The notes under the pieces: generated by a model
Databases searched by the model: none
What the model was told of the DNA's origin: nothing
The model's input: the letters and a program-made list of their open reading frames with translations, nothing else
Assembly (NCBI RefSeq): GCF_030580865.1
Contig: NZ_JAUQSY010000004.1
Span: 310,001-374,000 of the forward strand
DNA length: 64,000 nt
Direction: 5' to 3'
Origin: Hymenobacter aranciens
Lineage (GTDB): Bacteria; Bacteroidota; Bacteroidia; Cytophagales; Hymenobacteraceae
In this document: one piece after another, positions 17,552 through 24,927 of the stretch
How positions within the stretch are numbered: the first letter of the stretch is position 1
How the letters are laid out: each line of letters starts with the position of its first letter
Made by a program: the position numbers and the translations under genes

Positions 17552-18442
17552 TTAGCCTGCCACCAGTGCAATGCCCTGCTCGAAGCTACGCGGCTCGTAG
17601 CCTAACTCCGTCTGCGCTTTCGCAATTACAAAGCCGGTGCGCAACGGCCGCCGGGCGGGCTGCGAAAACGTGCTGCTGTTGACACGCTCGATAAGTGTGG
17701 AGTCGAGCTGAAAGAAGTCGGCCACGCGCAGGGCCATAGCGTAAGGCGTCATCATCTCGGCACCACTGAGGTGGTAGATACCCTGGGCTTGCTGCCGGGC
17801 AATTAGCCAGCAGCCCCAGGCCAGGTCATCAATCAGAGTGGGCGTACGCCACTGGTCGTCAACCACCTTAATTGCTTTACCGGCATGCAGTGAGTCACGC
17901 ACCCAGGTTACCAGGTTGGTGCGGCCGTAGTCGTGCGCGTTGCCATACACCAGCACCGTGCGGGCAATGGCCCAGGGGCCGGGGCTGGCCTGCACCAACT
18001 GCTCGGCGGCGAGCTTACTTTCGCCGTAGAAATTGACCGGCGCGGGCACAGCCGTCTCGTCCAGCGGGCCAACTTTGCCACTGAAAACGAAATCGGTACT
18101 GAGATGCGTGAGGTGAACCTGCCGCTCGGCGCAGGCGGCCACCAGATTGGCTACGGCCGTTACGTTTTGCTGCCAGCAGGCTTCGCGGCTCAGCTCACAC
18201 TCGTCGGCGTTGGTCATGGCCGCCGTGTGGATGAGATGCGTGGGCTGCTCCTGCGCCAGCACTTGTTGCACCTGCACCGCATCGGTCACGTCGAGGCGCA
18301 CAAAGGGCGCTTCGGGGTAGATGGTGGCCAGCTTATTGGCACCGCGCGAGGTAGCTACTACGGCCACTCCGGGTTGCTGCGATAATAGCCGTACGAGCTG
18401 CTGGCCCAGCAGGCCATTGGAGCCCGTTACAAGTATCTTCAT
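17552..18442 (-). CDS. RmlD-like NAD(P)-dependent sugar-nucleotide reductase
   Basis: An extended short-chain dehydrogenase of 296 residues resembling dTDP-4-dehydrorhamnose reductase, which makes dTDP-rhamnose for surface polysaccharides. It has the Rossmann motif GSNGLLGQQL near residue 7, HTAAMTNADECE for the substrate pocket, STDFVFSG, and the catalytic YGESK. No other rhamnose-pathway genes are next to it, so the substrate is uncertain; related proteins act in other sugar pathways. It begins three bases after the cyclophilin stop in the same direction. Confidence 0.85.
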   Translation of the reverse strand: MKILVTGSNGLLGQQLVRLLSQQPGVAVVATSRGANKLATIYPEAPFVRLDVTDAVQVQQVLAQEQPTHLIHTAAMTNADECELSREACWQQNVTAVANLVAACAERQVHLTHLSTDFVFSGKVGPLDETAVPAPVNFYGESKLAAEQLVQASPGPWAIARTVLVYGNAHDYGRTNLVTWVRDSLHAGKAIKVVDDQWRTPTLIDDLAWGCWLIARQQAQGIYHLSGAEMMTPYAMALRVADFFQLDSTLIERVNSSTFSQPARRPLRTGFVIAKAQTELGYEPRSFEQGIALVAG

Positions 18443-18445
18443 GCC

Positions 18446-19138
18446 TTACTGATACTTGTAGCCGTAGAGTTTGGTGATTTTCTTTTTCTTGAGCTTTTCT
18501 ACCTTCATGGTCATTTTGACGTCGGTCGTGGGCCGGTCGCGGCCGTCTTTGGCCACTTTGGCAATTTTGTCGATGACGTCGAGGCCCTGAATTGTCTGGC
18601 CATACACCGTGTAAGCGCCATCGAGAAAGTGAGTGCCGCCGTGGTTTTCAACCAGGTAAAACTGCGAGTAGCTGCTGGGCGTGCCAGCCGGGCCGCCCTG
18701 GCGGGCGGCGGCCAAGGCGCCGTAGTCGTGCTTGTGGCCGGGGCCGAGCTCGGCGGGCACGGTGGGGTCGGCGTCCTTGCCCATGCCGTCGTTGGTGGGG
18801 TCGCTGTCTTTGCTGTTGGCATCGCCCCCCTGAATCATGAAGTTATCGATGACGCGGTGGAAAGTGGTGCCGTTGTAGAAACCGCTTTTGGCTTTCTCCA
18901 GAAAGTTCTTCTTGTGCAAGGGCGTATCATCAAACAAAACAAGCCGGATATCGCCTTGCGAAGTAGTGATGGTCACTACTTCATCTTTGCTGCTGACTTT
19001 GGGCTTTTTCGGCGCCTTTTCTTTGATTTTCACTTTCGCGACACCTTCGGCGGGCTGCTGAGCGTGGGCGGGAGTGGTGAAGGCCAGCGCGGCCACGGGC
19101 AGGGCCAGCAAAAGCAGACGAGACATGGGTGATTTCAT
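18446..19138 (-). CDS. Exported cyclophilin-type peptidyl-prolyl cis-trans isomerase
   Basis: A periplasmic proline isomerase that helps folding of exported proteins. The 230-residue product has a signal peptide ending near AHA, a Lys-rich linker, then the cyclophilin domain: NGTTFHRVIDNFMIQGGD, YGALAAARQ and GAYTVYGQTIQGLDVIDKIA. The C-terminus is very Lys-rich. The frame stays open further upstream, but the ATG at 19138 gives a proper signal peptide and lies just downstream of the promoter element at 19173-19180. Confidence 0.93.
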   Translation of the reverse strand: MKSPMSRLLLLALPVAALAFTTPAHAQQPAEGVAKVKIKEKAPKKPKVSSKDEVVTITTSQGDIRLVLFDDTPLHKKNFLEKAKSGFYNGTTFHRVIDNFMIQGGDANSKDSDPTNDGMGKDADPTVPAELGPGHKHDYGALAAARQGGPAGTPSSYSQFYLVENHGGTHFLDGAYTVYGQTIQGLDVIDKIAKVAKDGRDRPTTDVKMTMKVEKLKKKKITKLYGYKYQ

Positions 19139-19172
19139 ATTGTGGATAGGAGTGCCAAACGACAACGCCGGA

Positions 19173-19180
19173 CAAAAATA
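19173..19180 (-). promoter_or_regulatory. -7 promoter element TATTTTTG for the cyclophilin gene
   Basis: An exact TAnnTTTG match on the minus strand, about 35 bases upstream of the start codon. It lies in the gap between the divergent cyclophilin and DUF2238 genes. Confidence 0.55.
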
Positions 19181-19252
19181 ACCGCCGTACCGGCTTGTTT
19201 TACGTATGCGGCGCAAGTTCTTCATTTCCGGAACTGTCCGCCTATCTCGCGC

Positions 19253-19894
19253 ATGTCTGATTCTTCCCGTTCCGTCACCTGGCCCGCGCCGCACTGGTTT
19301 CCCAAACTACTGCTGGCTATTTACCTGCTGGTGTTTATTATCTGCGCCATCAATCCGGCTGAACGAGACACTTGGGTAGTTGAAAATCTGCCCATTGTGG
19401 TCATTGCCGGAGTACTGGCGGTGCTGTACTGGCGCGGCGTCCGCTTTTCTAATCTGGCTTATGCGCTGATGAGCGTACTGCTGCTCATGCATACCATTGG
19501 CGGTTACTATACCTTTGAGAAAGTGCCGTTTGACTGGTTTAATAACCTATTCGGATTCAAGCGCAATATGTACGACCGGGTAGCGCACGTCACGGTCGGT
19601 TTCTATGCCTTCGCCATCATTGAGCTGACCGACCGGCTGGGCAACATTCGCAGCCGTTTCATTTCGTATGCCTTTCCGCTCTGCGTCATCGGCACCGTAG
19701 CCATGGCTTACGAGTTGATTGAGTGGATATATGCCGCTACGGCCGGCGGCTCGGCCGGGGCAGCATTCCTCGGCAGCCAGGGCGACATCTGGGATGCCCA
19801 AAAAGACATGCTGGCCGATACCAGCGGGGCCATTTTTGCCCTGCTGCTCTACGCCTTGGTGGGGCGCGGCCCTAGCGCTGGGCGGCGCGAATAG
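19253..19894 (+). CDS. DUF2238 (YjdF-type) inner-membrane protein
   Basis: A 213-residue integral membrane protein with about six hydrophobic segments. Family motifs are visible: NRNMYDRVAHVTVGFYA-like (here FKRNMYDRVAHVTVGFYAF), AYELIEWIYA and GDIWDAQKDMLADTSGAI, which contain the conserved acidic and His residues of DUF2238. Function unknown. The ATG at 19253 is preferred over an upstream one at 19142 because the extra residues lack similarity and lie in the divergent promoter region. Its end overlaps the end of hemC by 23 bases. Confidence 0.88.
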   Translation: MSDSSRSVTWPAPHWFPKLLLAIYLLVFIICAINPAERDTWVVENLPIVVIAGVLAVLYWRGVRFSNLAYALMSVLLLMHTIGGYYTFEKVPFDWFNNLFGFKRNMYDRVAHVTVGFYAFAIIELTDRLGNIRSRFISYAFPLCVIGTVAMAYELIEWIYAATAGGSAGAAFLGSQGDIWDAQKDMLADTSGAIFALLLYALVGRGPSAGRRE

Positions 19895-20798
19895 CCGCCA
19901 GAATTGCGCGGCCGCCCCGCGCCAGCACTTCCTGCGCCACGGCTTCGCCCAGAATTACCGCATCGGAGCCAGTCTGCACGACCTTCACTTCTTCCTCGCC
20001 ATCGAGGCTGATGATGCCCGCTTCCAGGCGAATAGTACTATCATCCAGCAAAGTAGCCAGGGCAAACGACGGGATGCTGCAGCCGCCTTCCATGCGGTGC
20101 AGGAAGGCGCGCTCGGCCAGCAGGCATGTGTGCGTGGGTGCGTGGTCGAGGGCAGCTTTCAGGCGGGTTTTCAGGTCGGCATCCAGCCCGGCGGCGCACT
20201 CCACGGCGATGCTGCCCTGGCCGGTAGCGGGCACAAACTGCGTGGTACTGAGCTCGTGGCGCACCAGGTGCTCGTAGCCCATGCGGTGCACGCCGGCGTA
20301 GGCCAGCACCAGCGCATCGTACTGGCCTTCTTCGAGTTTGCGCAGGCGGGTCTGGAGGTTGCCGCGAGCTTCGGCAGTTTCGGCGTGGGGGGCGTAGCGG
20401 CGCAGCTGGGCCTTGCGGCGGGTGCTGCTGGTGCCCAGCAAAATGCCTGGCTTGGCGAGCGAAAAGTCTTCCTGAAAGCTCAGCACCACGTCGTTCACTT
20501 TCTCGCGCTCCAGGAAAGCCAGCAGCTCCAGGTCCTCGGGTATGGTGCTTTGTACGTCCTTGGCGCTGTGCACGGCCAGGTGGGTTTCGCCCCGCCGCAG
20601 GCTTTCCTCCAGCTCTTCGGTGAAGACACCCTTGGCGCCGATTTTCGCCAGCGTGCGGTCCAGCACCTTGTCGCCGATGGTTTGCACGGGCACCAATTCA
20701 GTTTCAAAACCGACTTGGTTGAGCAAAGCGGCGACGTGCTCGGCCTGCCACATGGCGAGGCGGCTGCTGCGGGTGACGAGGCGAATGGGATTGGTCAT
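19872..20798 (-). CDS. hemC: Porphobilinogen deaminase (hydroxymethylbilane synthase)
   Basis: HemC links four porphobilinogen units into hydroxymethylbilane in haem synthesis. The 308-residue product has RSSRLAMWQAEHV, AVHSAKDVQSTIP, GTSSTRRKAQLR, ARGNLQTRLRKL and the cofactor-cysteine motif EGGCSIP. The first motifs differ slightly from the common GTSSLRRQAQ and HSLKDVPT but keep the key Arg, Lys and Asp. It follows the delta' subunit gene by 39 bases and is probably the last gene of that transcript. The other haem genes are not nearby. Confidence 0.95.
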   Translation of the reverse strand: MTNPIRLVTRSSRLAMWQAEHVAALLNQVGFETELVPVQTIGDKVLDRTLAKIGAKGVFTEELEESLRRGETHLAVHSAKDVQSTIPEDLELLAFLEREKVNDVVLSFQEDFSLAKPGILLGTSSTRRKAQLRRYAPHAETAEARGNLQTRLRKLEEGQYDALVLAYAGVHRMGYEHLVRHELSTTQFVPATGQGSIAVECAAGLDADLKTRLKAALDHAPTHTCLLAERAFLHRMEGGCSIPSFALATLLDDSTIRLEAGIISLDGEEEVKVVQTGSDAVILGEAVAQEVLARGGRAILAAIRAAQR

Positions 20799-20837
20799 TT
20801 AACAGGTATCGATTAACAGTTAACAGTCATCCAAAGG

Positions 20838-22004
20838 CTAGGCTTGCCGCAGCTGCCCGCCCATACGCAAGGAGCTATCCACGAACACCATGCGCGGGTT
20901 GGCGTTGCGCTCGATGTGATAGTGCGCGTCGGTCAGTTCCTTGGACAATAGCTCGGCATTGCGCGTCGTGACCAGCTTGGAGAATCGGCCCACAAACTCC
21001 TGCTCACCAGCGGGCAGGTGGGGCACGAATTTCGGGTCGATGCCGAATAGCAGCACTTTGCGCAGTAGCCCCAACGAGTAGCTCAGCAGCTCCTTCTGCG
21101 TCTCGCGGCCCAGCTTCTGGAATTCGTCGCTCGACTTCAGGATATCCGCCGCTTTCTGACTGTAAGCCTGCCGCATCCACTTCACGAAGAACTCAAAGTA
21201 GTCGTGGTCGGCGTTCTGGTCCTTGGAGGCGATGGCGGCGCCCAGGCTGCCATCGGCTATCTGGGCTACCTGCCGCGCTTTCACCTCGGGCAAGTGGTAG
21301 TGCGCGTGCAAATACTGCGTGATATCGGCCTCCGGAAAAGGGCGCACCACGATGGGCTGCACCCGGCTGATGATGGTGGGCAGCAGCTGCTCGGGCGCAA
21401 AGCTCACCAGCAGGAAGATGGTGGCGGGCGGCGGCTCCTCCAGCAGCTTCAGCACGGCGTTGGCGGCCGTGGGGTGCATGAGCTCGGGCAGCCAGATAAT
21501 GACGATTTTGAACCGGGCCTCGAAGGCTTTCAGCGACACCGTTTTGAGAATCTGCACGGCCTCATCCTTCGAGATGTTGCCCTGCTTGTTTTCGGCCCCG
21601 ATGTGCTGCATCCAGTCGTTGAGGCCCTGGTAGGGATTGTCGAGCACGAAGGTGCGCCAATCGGCCATAAACTTGTGGCTTACCGCATCTTTACTCACCG
21701 ATTTGGTGGTGGTCACGGGCACGATGAAGTTCAGGTCGGGGTGGGCCAGCTTGGCCGTTTTGGTGCAGGCGGGGCAGTGGCCACAGCTGTCGGCCGCGCC
21801 TGCGGGGCGCTCTTCGCAGTTGAGGTACTGGGCGTAGGCCAGCGCCAGCGCCAGCGCCGCGCCGCCCTCGCTGCCCCGGAAGAGCTGCGCGTGCGCCACG
21901 TGCTGCCGCTGCACCGACTGGCGCAGCACCTGCTTCACGGCTTCCTGGCCGGGGATGTCGGAGAATCTGAAACCACGGATTGACACGGATTTTTCGGATT
22001 TCAC
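20838..22004 (-). CDS. holB: DNA polymerase III delta' subunit (clamp-loader)
   Basis: An AAA+ clamp-loader subunit of 388 residues. It has a degenerate Walker A (GSEGGAALA, no Lys-Thr), as expected for delta', a zinc-type cysteine set (NCEE then CGHCPACTK), the sensor region LPELMHPTAANAVLKLLEEPP, and SRVQPIVVRPF. The only possible start is GTG at 22004, which lies inside the left inverted repeat of the GxxExxY cassette, so the first ~11 residues are encoded by that repeat; the family normally begins near RFSDIPGQ. The insertion seems to have replaced the original start codon. Confidence 0.9.
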   Translation of the reverse strand: MKSEKSVSIRGFRFSDIPGQEAVKQVLRQSVQRQHVAHAQLFRGSEGGAALALALAYAQYLNCEERPAGAADSCGHCPACTKTAKLAHPDLNFIVPVTTTKSVSKDAVSHKFMADWRTFVLDNPYQGLNDWMQHIGAENKQGNISKDEAVQILKTVSLKAFEARFKIVIIWLPELMHPTAANAVLKLLEEPPPATIFLLVSFAPEQLLPTIISRVQPIVVRPFPEADITQYLHAHYHLPEVKARQVAQIADGSLGAAIASKDQNADHDYFEFFVKWMRQAYSQKAADILKSSDEFQKLGRETQKELLSYSLGLLRKVLLFGIDPKFVPHLPAGEQEFVGRFSKLVTTRNAELLSKELTDAHYHIERNANPRMVFVDSSLRMGGQLRQA

Positions 22005-22018
22005 GGATTTTGTGGACG
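21972..22018 (+). repeat. Left 47-bp inverted repeat of the cassette
   Basis: It begins ACCACGGATTGACACGGATT and holds four CGGATT hexamers at 21976, 21986, 21995 and 22004, spaced 9-10 bases, so each faces about the same side of the helix. It encodes the first residues of the delta' protein. Confidence 0.95.
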
Positions 22019-22047
22019 ATTACTTTCTTTACTGATTGATAGAATAG

Positions 22048-22443
22048 TTACCCTAAACTGCGGGGATGATTCTTTAGGAAGCGTTTAAACTTTAAGCTAG
22101 GCTCACCAAAATTTATAAGCAATCCAACTTCTAGCTGATAGGCTTCTAAGTAGTTGATGATTTGCGCATGATGAGTCTTTGTAAGTTCATGCAACGCTTT
22201 CAACTCAACTAACACGCATTCTTCAACTAAAAAATCTACCCGGCGGCTACCAACTTCTACACCCTTATAGAAAAGCGGCATCTCAATTTCTCGGGCAAAT
22301 ACCAATCCCGCTTCTCTCATCTCAATGGCGAGACTACGCTGATAAATTACCTCTTGAAATCCTGTGCCCAGCGTCTTGTGCACTCGCATAGCACAGCCAA
22401 TAACAGCCTCGGTCAGCTTATTGTGTCGAGTATCAACTAGCAT
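22048..22443 (-). CDS. GxxExxY protein, predicted PD-(D/E)XK nuclease-like
   Basis: A 131-residue member of the GxxExxY family. The name-giving motif is GTGFQEVIY, and a nuclease-like core follows: RRVDFLVEECVLVELKA, with the Asp and the Glu-x-Lys pattern of PD-(D/E)XK folds. NYLEAYQLEVGLLINFG near the end is also typical. The biochemical role of the family is unknown. A longer upstream start would add residues from the spacer, so the ATG at 22441-22443 is used. It is the only gene inside the 47-bp inverted repeats and points the same way as both neighbours. Confidence 0.9.
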   Translation of the reverse strand: MLVDTRHNKLTEAVIGCAMRVHKTLGTGFQEVIYQRSLAIEMREAGLVFAREIEMPLFYKGVEVGSRRVDFLVEECVLVELKALHELTKTHHAQIINYLEAYQLEVGLLINFGEPSLKFKRFLKNHPRSLG

Positions 22444-22502
22444 AAGGAATAACAAGCAATACAAAACACACTTTGCAGTTGCCACTCGCCGCCACAATGA
22501 CC

Positions 22503-22549
22503 CGTCCACAAAATCCGTGAAATCCGAAAAATCCGTGTCAATCCGTGGT
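22503..22549 (-). repeat. Right 47-bp inverted repeat of the cassette
   Basis: An exact reverse complement of 21972-22018 over all 47 bases; identity ends abruptly on both sides. Base 22549 is the last base of the GlmU-like stop codon. Confidence 0.95.
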
Positions 22550-23754
22550 CAGGCTTTCTCCCACACCCGGTCCTTAGCCGTGTCATCATACACGCGCTGC
22601 ATAATCCCCTGCTCCACGGCGTCATACACCAGCCCGCGGCGGCTCATCACACGCTCGGCTACTTCGGCCACGCGGGGCAGCTTGAAGGTTTCGAGGCCGG
22701 CGGGGCCGCCCCAGCTGAAGCTAGGGATGAAATTGCGCGGGTAGCCGGCCCCGAAGATGTTGGCGCCCACGCCCACCACCGTGCCGGTGTTAAACATCGT
22801 GTTGATGCCACACTTGCTGTGGTCGCCCATCATCAGGCCGCAGAAGGTCTGGCCCGTATCCACGAAGCGGCCGATGGCGTGGCTCCAGATTTTGACGGGC
22901 GCGTAGTTGTTCTTGAGGTTCGAGGTATTGGTATCGGCGCCCAGGTTGCACCACTCGCCGATGACGGAGTTGCCCATGTAGCCGTCGTGGCCCTTGTTGC
23001 TGTAGCCGAGGATGATGCTGTTGCCCACCTCGCCGCCCACTTTGCTGTGCGGACCCACGGTGTTGTCGCCGCGCATTTTGGCGCCGGCGTTGATGTGGCT
23101 GCCTTCGCACAAGGCCAGCGGGCCTTTGATGATGGCGCCTTCGTGGACCTGCGCGTTTTTGCCGAGGTAAATCGGCCCATCCTCGGCGTTCAAAATCGCG
23201 GCGCGGATTTTCACGCCTTCCTCGATGAAGATGTTTTCGGCGCCATACACGATGGTGTGCGGGTCGCCGACGGGCTGCGACTGGCGCCCGGCCGTGAGCA
23301 GGGCGAAGTCGCGGCGGATTTCGACGCCGTTGCGCAGGAACAGCTGCCAGGGGCGGTCGATGACGGTCACGGGCTCGGCTACTTCCACGGTGCCGGTGAG
23401 GCCGTCCTGCACCAGCTCGGCCACCAGGGTGGCATCGGCGACGTGGGCGGCCACCAGCAGCTCGCCGCAGTAGAGGCCCTGGCCGGGCTGCAGGGCCTGC
23501 ACCTGCTTCGTGAGCAGGTCGTCGGGGCACACGGCCCCGTTGATGATGAGGGCGGGGCCGCTCACGTCGCCGGCCGGGAACTTGGCTTGCAGGTAGGGCT
23601 GGGTGAGGTAGCCCACGGTGGGCGCGCCCAGGCGGTGCTGCCACTTCTCGGCGATGGTGAGGATGCCGCAACGCAGCGCCGCCACCGGCCGCGTGAAGGT
23701 GAACGGCAGCAGGTGCGGGCGAATGGCCGGGTCGTCGAACAGAAGAATGTGCAT
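22549..23754 (-). CDS. Alternative Bacteroidota GlmU-like nucleotidyltransferase/acetyltransferase
   Basis: This 401-residue protein resembles the Bacteroidota family proposed to replace GlmU, which makes UDP-GlcNAc from glucosamine 1-phosphate for peptidoglycan and LPS. It opens with MHILLFDDPAIRPHLLPFTF, not with the classic GlmU pyrophosphorylase motif. The second half is a left-handed beta-helix built from hexapeptides (IKGPLALCEGSHINAGAKM, GDNTVGPHSKVGGEV). The stop codon TGA shares its last base with the right repeat of the GxxExxY cassette. It is probably the first gene of the run that continues to holB and hemC. Confidence 0.88.
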   Translation of the reverse strand: MHILLFDDPAIRPHLLPFTFTRPVAALRCGILTIAEKWQHRLGAPTVGYLTQPYLQAKFPAGDVSGPALIINGAVCPDDLLTKQVQALQPGQGLYCGELLVAAHVADATLVAELVQDGLTGTVEVAEPVTVIDRPWQLFLRNGVEIRRDFALLTAGRQSQPVGDPHTIVYGAENIFIEEGVKIRAAILNAEDGPIYLGKNAQVHEGAIIKGPLALCEGSHINAGAKMRGDNTVGPHSKVGGEVGNSIILGYSNKGHDGYMGNSVIGEWCNLGADTNTSNLKNNYAPVKIWSHAIGRFVDTGQTFCGLMMGDHSKCGINTMFNTGTVVGVGANIFGAGYPRNFIPSFSWGGPAGLETFKLPRVAEVAERVMSRRGLVYDAVEQGIMQRVYDDTAKDRVWEKA

Positions 23755-23807
23755 TGTTCTTAAGCTGTTAGCTAATAGCTGCTAGCTCTTAGCTTTTTTA
23801 GGTAGTG

Positions 23808-23815
23808 CAAATTTA
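23808..23815 (-). promoter_or_regulatory. -7 promoter element TAAATTTG for the GlmU-like gene
   Basis: An exact TAnnTTTG on the minus strand, 53 bases before the start codon, inside the larger palindrome. A TTTG lies about 25 bases further upstream. Confidence 0.5.
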
Positions 23816-23845
23816 CAGTTGGCAGGCTGGGCATTGCCCACAAAA

Positions 23846-23876
23846 AAACTCCTTCCGGCGAGGCCGAAAGGAGTTT
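23846..23876 (-). terminator. Terminator after rpmE
   Basis: AAACTCCTTCCGGC (23846-23859) pairs with GCCGAAAGGAGTTT (23863-23876) with one mismatch around a 3-base loop. On the minus strand a run of seven T follows, so it ends the rpmE transcript. Confidence 0.85.
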
Positions 23877-23928
23877 CCTTTAAAAGCTAACAGCTAGTAG
23901 CTAAAGGCTAACAGCTTAAAGCAGCAGC

Positions 23929-24198
23929 CTACATTTTGTCGGTGCTGTTCTGCTCTTTTTTCTTGTAGCGGTTCATGAACTTCTCTACGCGGCCAGCCGT
24001 GTCGATGAACACGTTTTTGCCGGTGTAGAAGGGGTGCGAGGCGCTGCTCACCTCGATTTTCACCAGCGGGTAAGTCTTGCCGTCTTCCATCGTGATGGTG
24101 TCGGCCGGCTTCATCGTGGAGCGGGTGATGAATTTAAAATCCGAAGAAGTGTCGTGAAAAACCACTTCCTGGTACTGGGGGTGCGTGTCTTTTTTCAT
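23929..24198 (-). CDS. rpmE2: Ribosomal protein L31, type B
   Basis: An 89-residue 50S subunit protein. It starts [19 protein letters not shown], has the [20 protein letters not shown] segment split across the middle and [19 protein letters not shown], and lacks the zinc-binding cysteines of type A L31, so it is the zinc-independent form. It has its own promoter upstream and terminator downstream. Confidence 0.97.
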   Translation of the reverse strand: MKKDTHPQYQEVVFHDTSSDFKFITRSTMKPADTITMEDGKTYPLVKIEVSSASHPFYTGKNVFIDTAGRVEKFMNRYKKKEQNSTDKM

Positions 24199-24250
24199 AT
24201 CGCAGGGGCTGTTTTACCATTGAACCCCGCCGTTTTTGCGGAAGGGACTG

Positions 24251-24258
24251 CAAAAGTA
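24251..24258 (-). promoter_or_regulatory. Promoter (TTG-N20-TACTTTTG) for rpmE
   Basis: TACTTTTG on the minus strand, with TTG about 20 bases further upstream. The leader to the rpmE ATG is about 50 bases. Confidence 0.6.
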
Positions 24259-24359
24259 CGGCTTATCCCGCAGATTGCCAACGCCGGCTCGGATATTTTG
24301 CCGCGCCCCGGCCGGGGGCAACCTTTGGCCGGGGATTGCGGTCTGTCCTGAAAAGTTTG

Positions 24360-24367
24360 TACATTTG
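24360..24367 (+). promoter_or_regulatory. Promoter (TTG-N21-TACATTTG) for the fibronectin-like gene
   Basis: TACATTTG with TTG at 24336-24338 placed 21 bases upstream. It supports a start of the following gene downstream of 24367, not the upstream ATG at 24236. Confidence 0.6.
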
Positions 24368-24400
24368 AATCCGGCCTCCTACTGGGCCGACTTGCCGCGC

Positions 24401-24853
24401 GTGCTACACTCCGTACTCGTTTCTCGTCTTATTCACCGCTTTGGGTTGCTTACCCTGGCGCTGGTAGCCCTGAGTGCCACCGTGGCACTTGCCGCTACCG
24501 TCACGCTTTTCACCGCTGCCTACGACGGCGCCACCGTGCGCGTGGAGTGGGAAGTGAGCAGCGAATCCGACGTATCGGGCTTCGACCTCTACCGCAAGGC
24601 GGCTTCCGAAACCTCCTTTACACTCGTCAGCAACGTGGTGCCTACCGGGCAGCGGCGCTACCAGTACATCGATAGCAACGTGTACCGCCAGGTGGTGGGC
24701 TCCACACCCATCAACCCGGCTGCTACCGGCCCCTTCACCTACCGCCTCACGGTGCATGGCGCCAGCGGCGACCAAAGCTACACTGCCGTGCTGGCGGGCA
24801 CCCCCAGCGCCGTGCAACGCTCCTGGGGCACCATCAAATCGATGTTTCGCTAG
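24401..24853 (+). CDS. Exported single-domain fibronectin-type-III-like protein
   Basis: A ~150-residue exported protein. A hydrophobic segment (FGLLTLALVALSATVALAA) is followed by a beta-rich region with VRVEWEVSSESDVSGFDLYRK-type strands, as in FN3-like domains that precede sorting tails in Cytophagales proteins. No sorting domain follows; the product ends GTIKSMFR. The GTG at 24401 is chosen because it lies after the promoter element and leaves a normal signal peptide, but the exact start is uncertain. Function unknown. Confidence 0.7.
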   Translation: MLHSVLVSRLIHRFGLLTLALVALSATVALAATVTLFTAAYDGATVRVEWEVSSESDVSGFDLYRKAASETSFTLVSNVVPTGQRRYQYIDSNVYRQVVGSTPINPAATGPFTYRLTVHGASGDQSYTAVLAGTPSAVQRSWGTIKSMFR

Positions 24854-24882
24854 CGACCAGTCGGTTTTTCAACGTTTGCAGG

Positions 24883-24907
24883 AAGCCGACCGCCGTCGGC
24901 TTTTTTT
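24883..24907 (+). terminator. Terminator between the FN3-like gene and rdgB
   Basis: AAGCCGAC (24883-24890) pairs with GTCGGCTT (24895-24902) around CGCC, followed by a run of seven T. Confidence 0.85.
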
Positions 24908-24915
24908 GTGCCCCT

Positions 24916-24923
24916 TACTTTTG
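24916..24923 (+). promoter_or_regulatory. -7 promoter element TACTTTTG for rdgB
   Basis: An exact TAnnTTTG ending four bases before the rdgB ATG, again implying a near-leaderless mRNA. It starts nine bases after the T run of the terminator. Confidence 0.6.
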
Positions 24924-24927
24924 GCCG

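Larger units (their letters stand above)
21972..22549. mobile_element. Putative non-autonomous cassette: GxxExxY gene between perfect 47-bp inverted repeats
   Basis: A 578-bp unit bounded by perfect 47-bp inverted repeats (21972-22018 and 22503-22549) with a single gene inside, lying between two co-directional genes. It contributes the start codon of the delta' gene on one side and the last base of the stop codon of the GlmU-like gene on the other. The interior is AT-richer than the neighbours. No transposase and no obvious target duplication outside the arms were seen. Mobility is inferred from the repeat symmetry and from the altered neighbour start. Confidence 0.65.
23762..23920. repeat. 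Long imperfect palindrome built of AGCT-rich repeats
   Basis: TAAGCTGTTAGCTAATAGCT at 23761 is mirrored by GCTAACAGCTAGTAGC and GGCTAACAGCTTAA near 23886-23918. The motif AGCT or its variant recurs about every 7-8 bases in both arms. A terminator hairpin lies in the middle. Confidence 0.7.
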
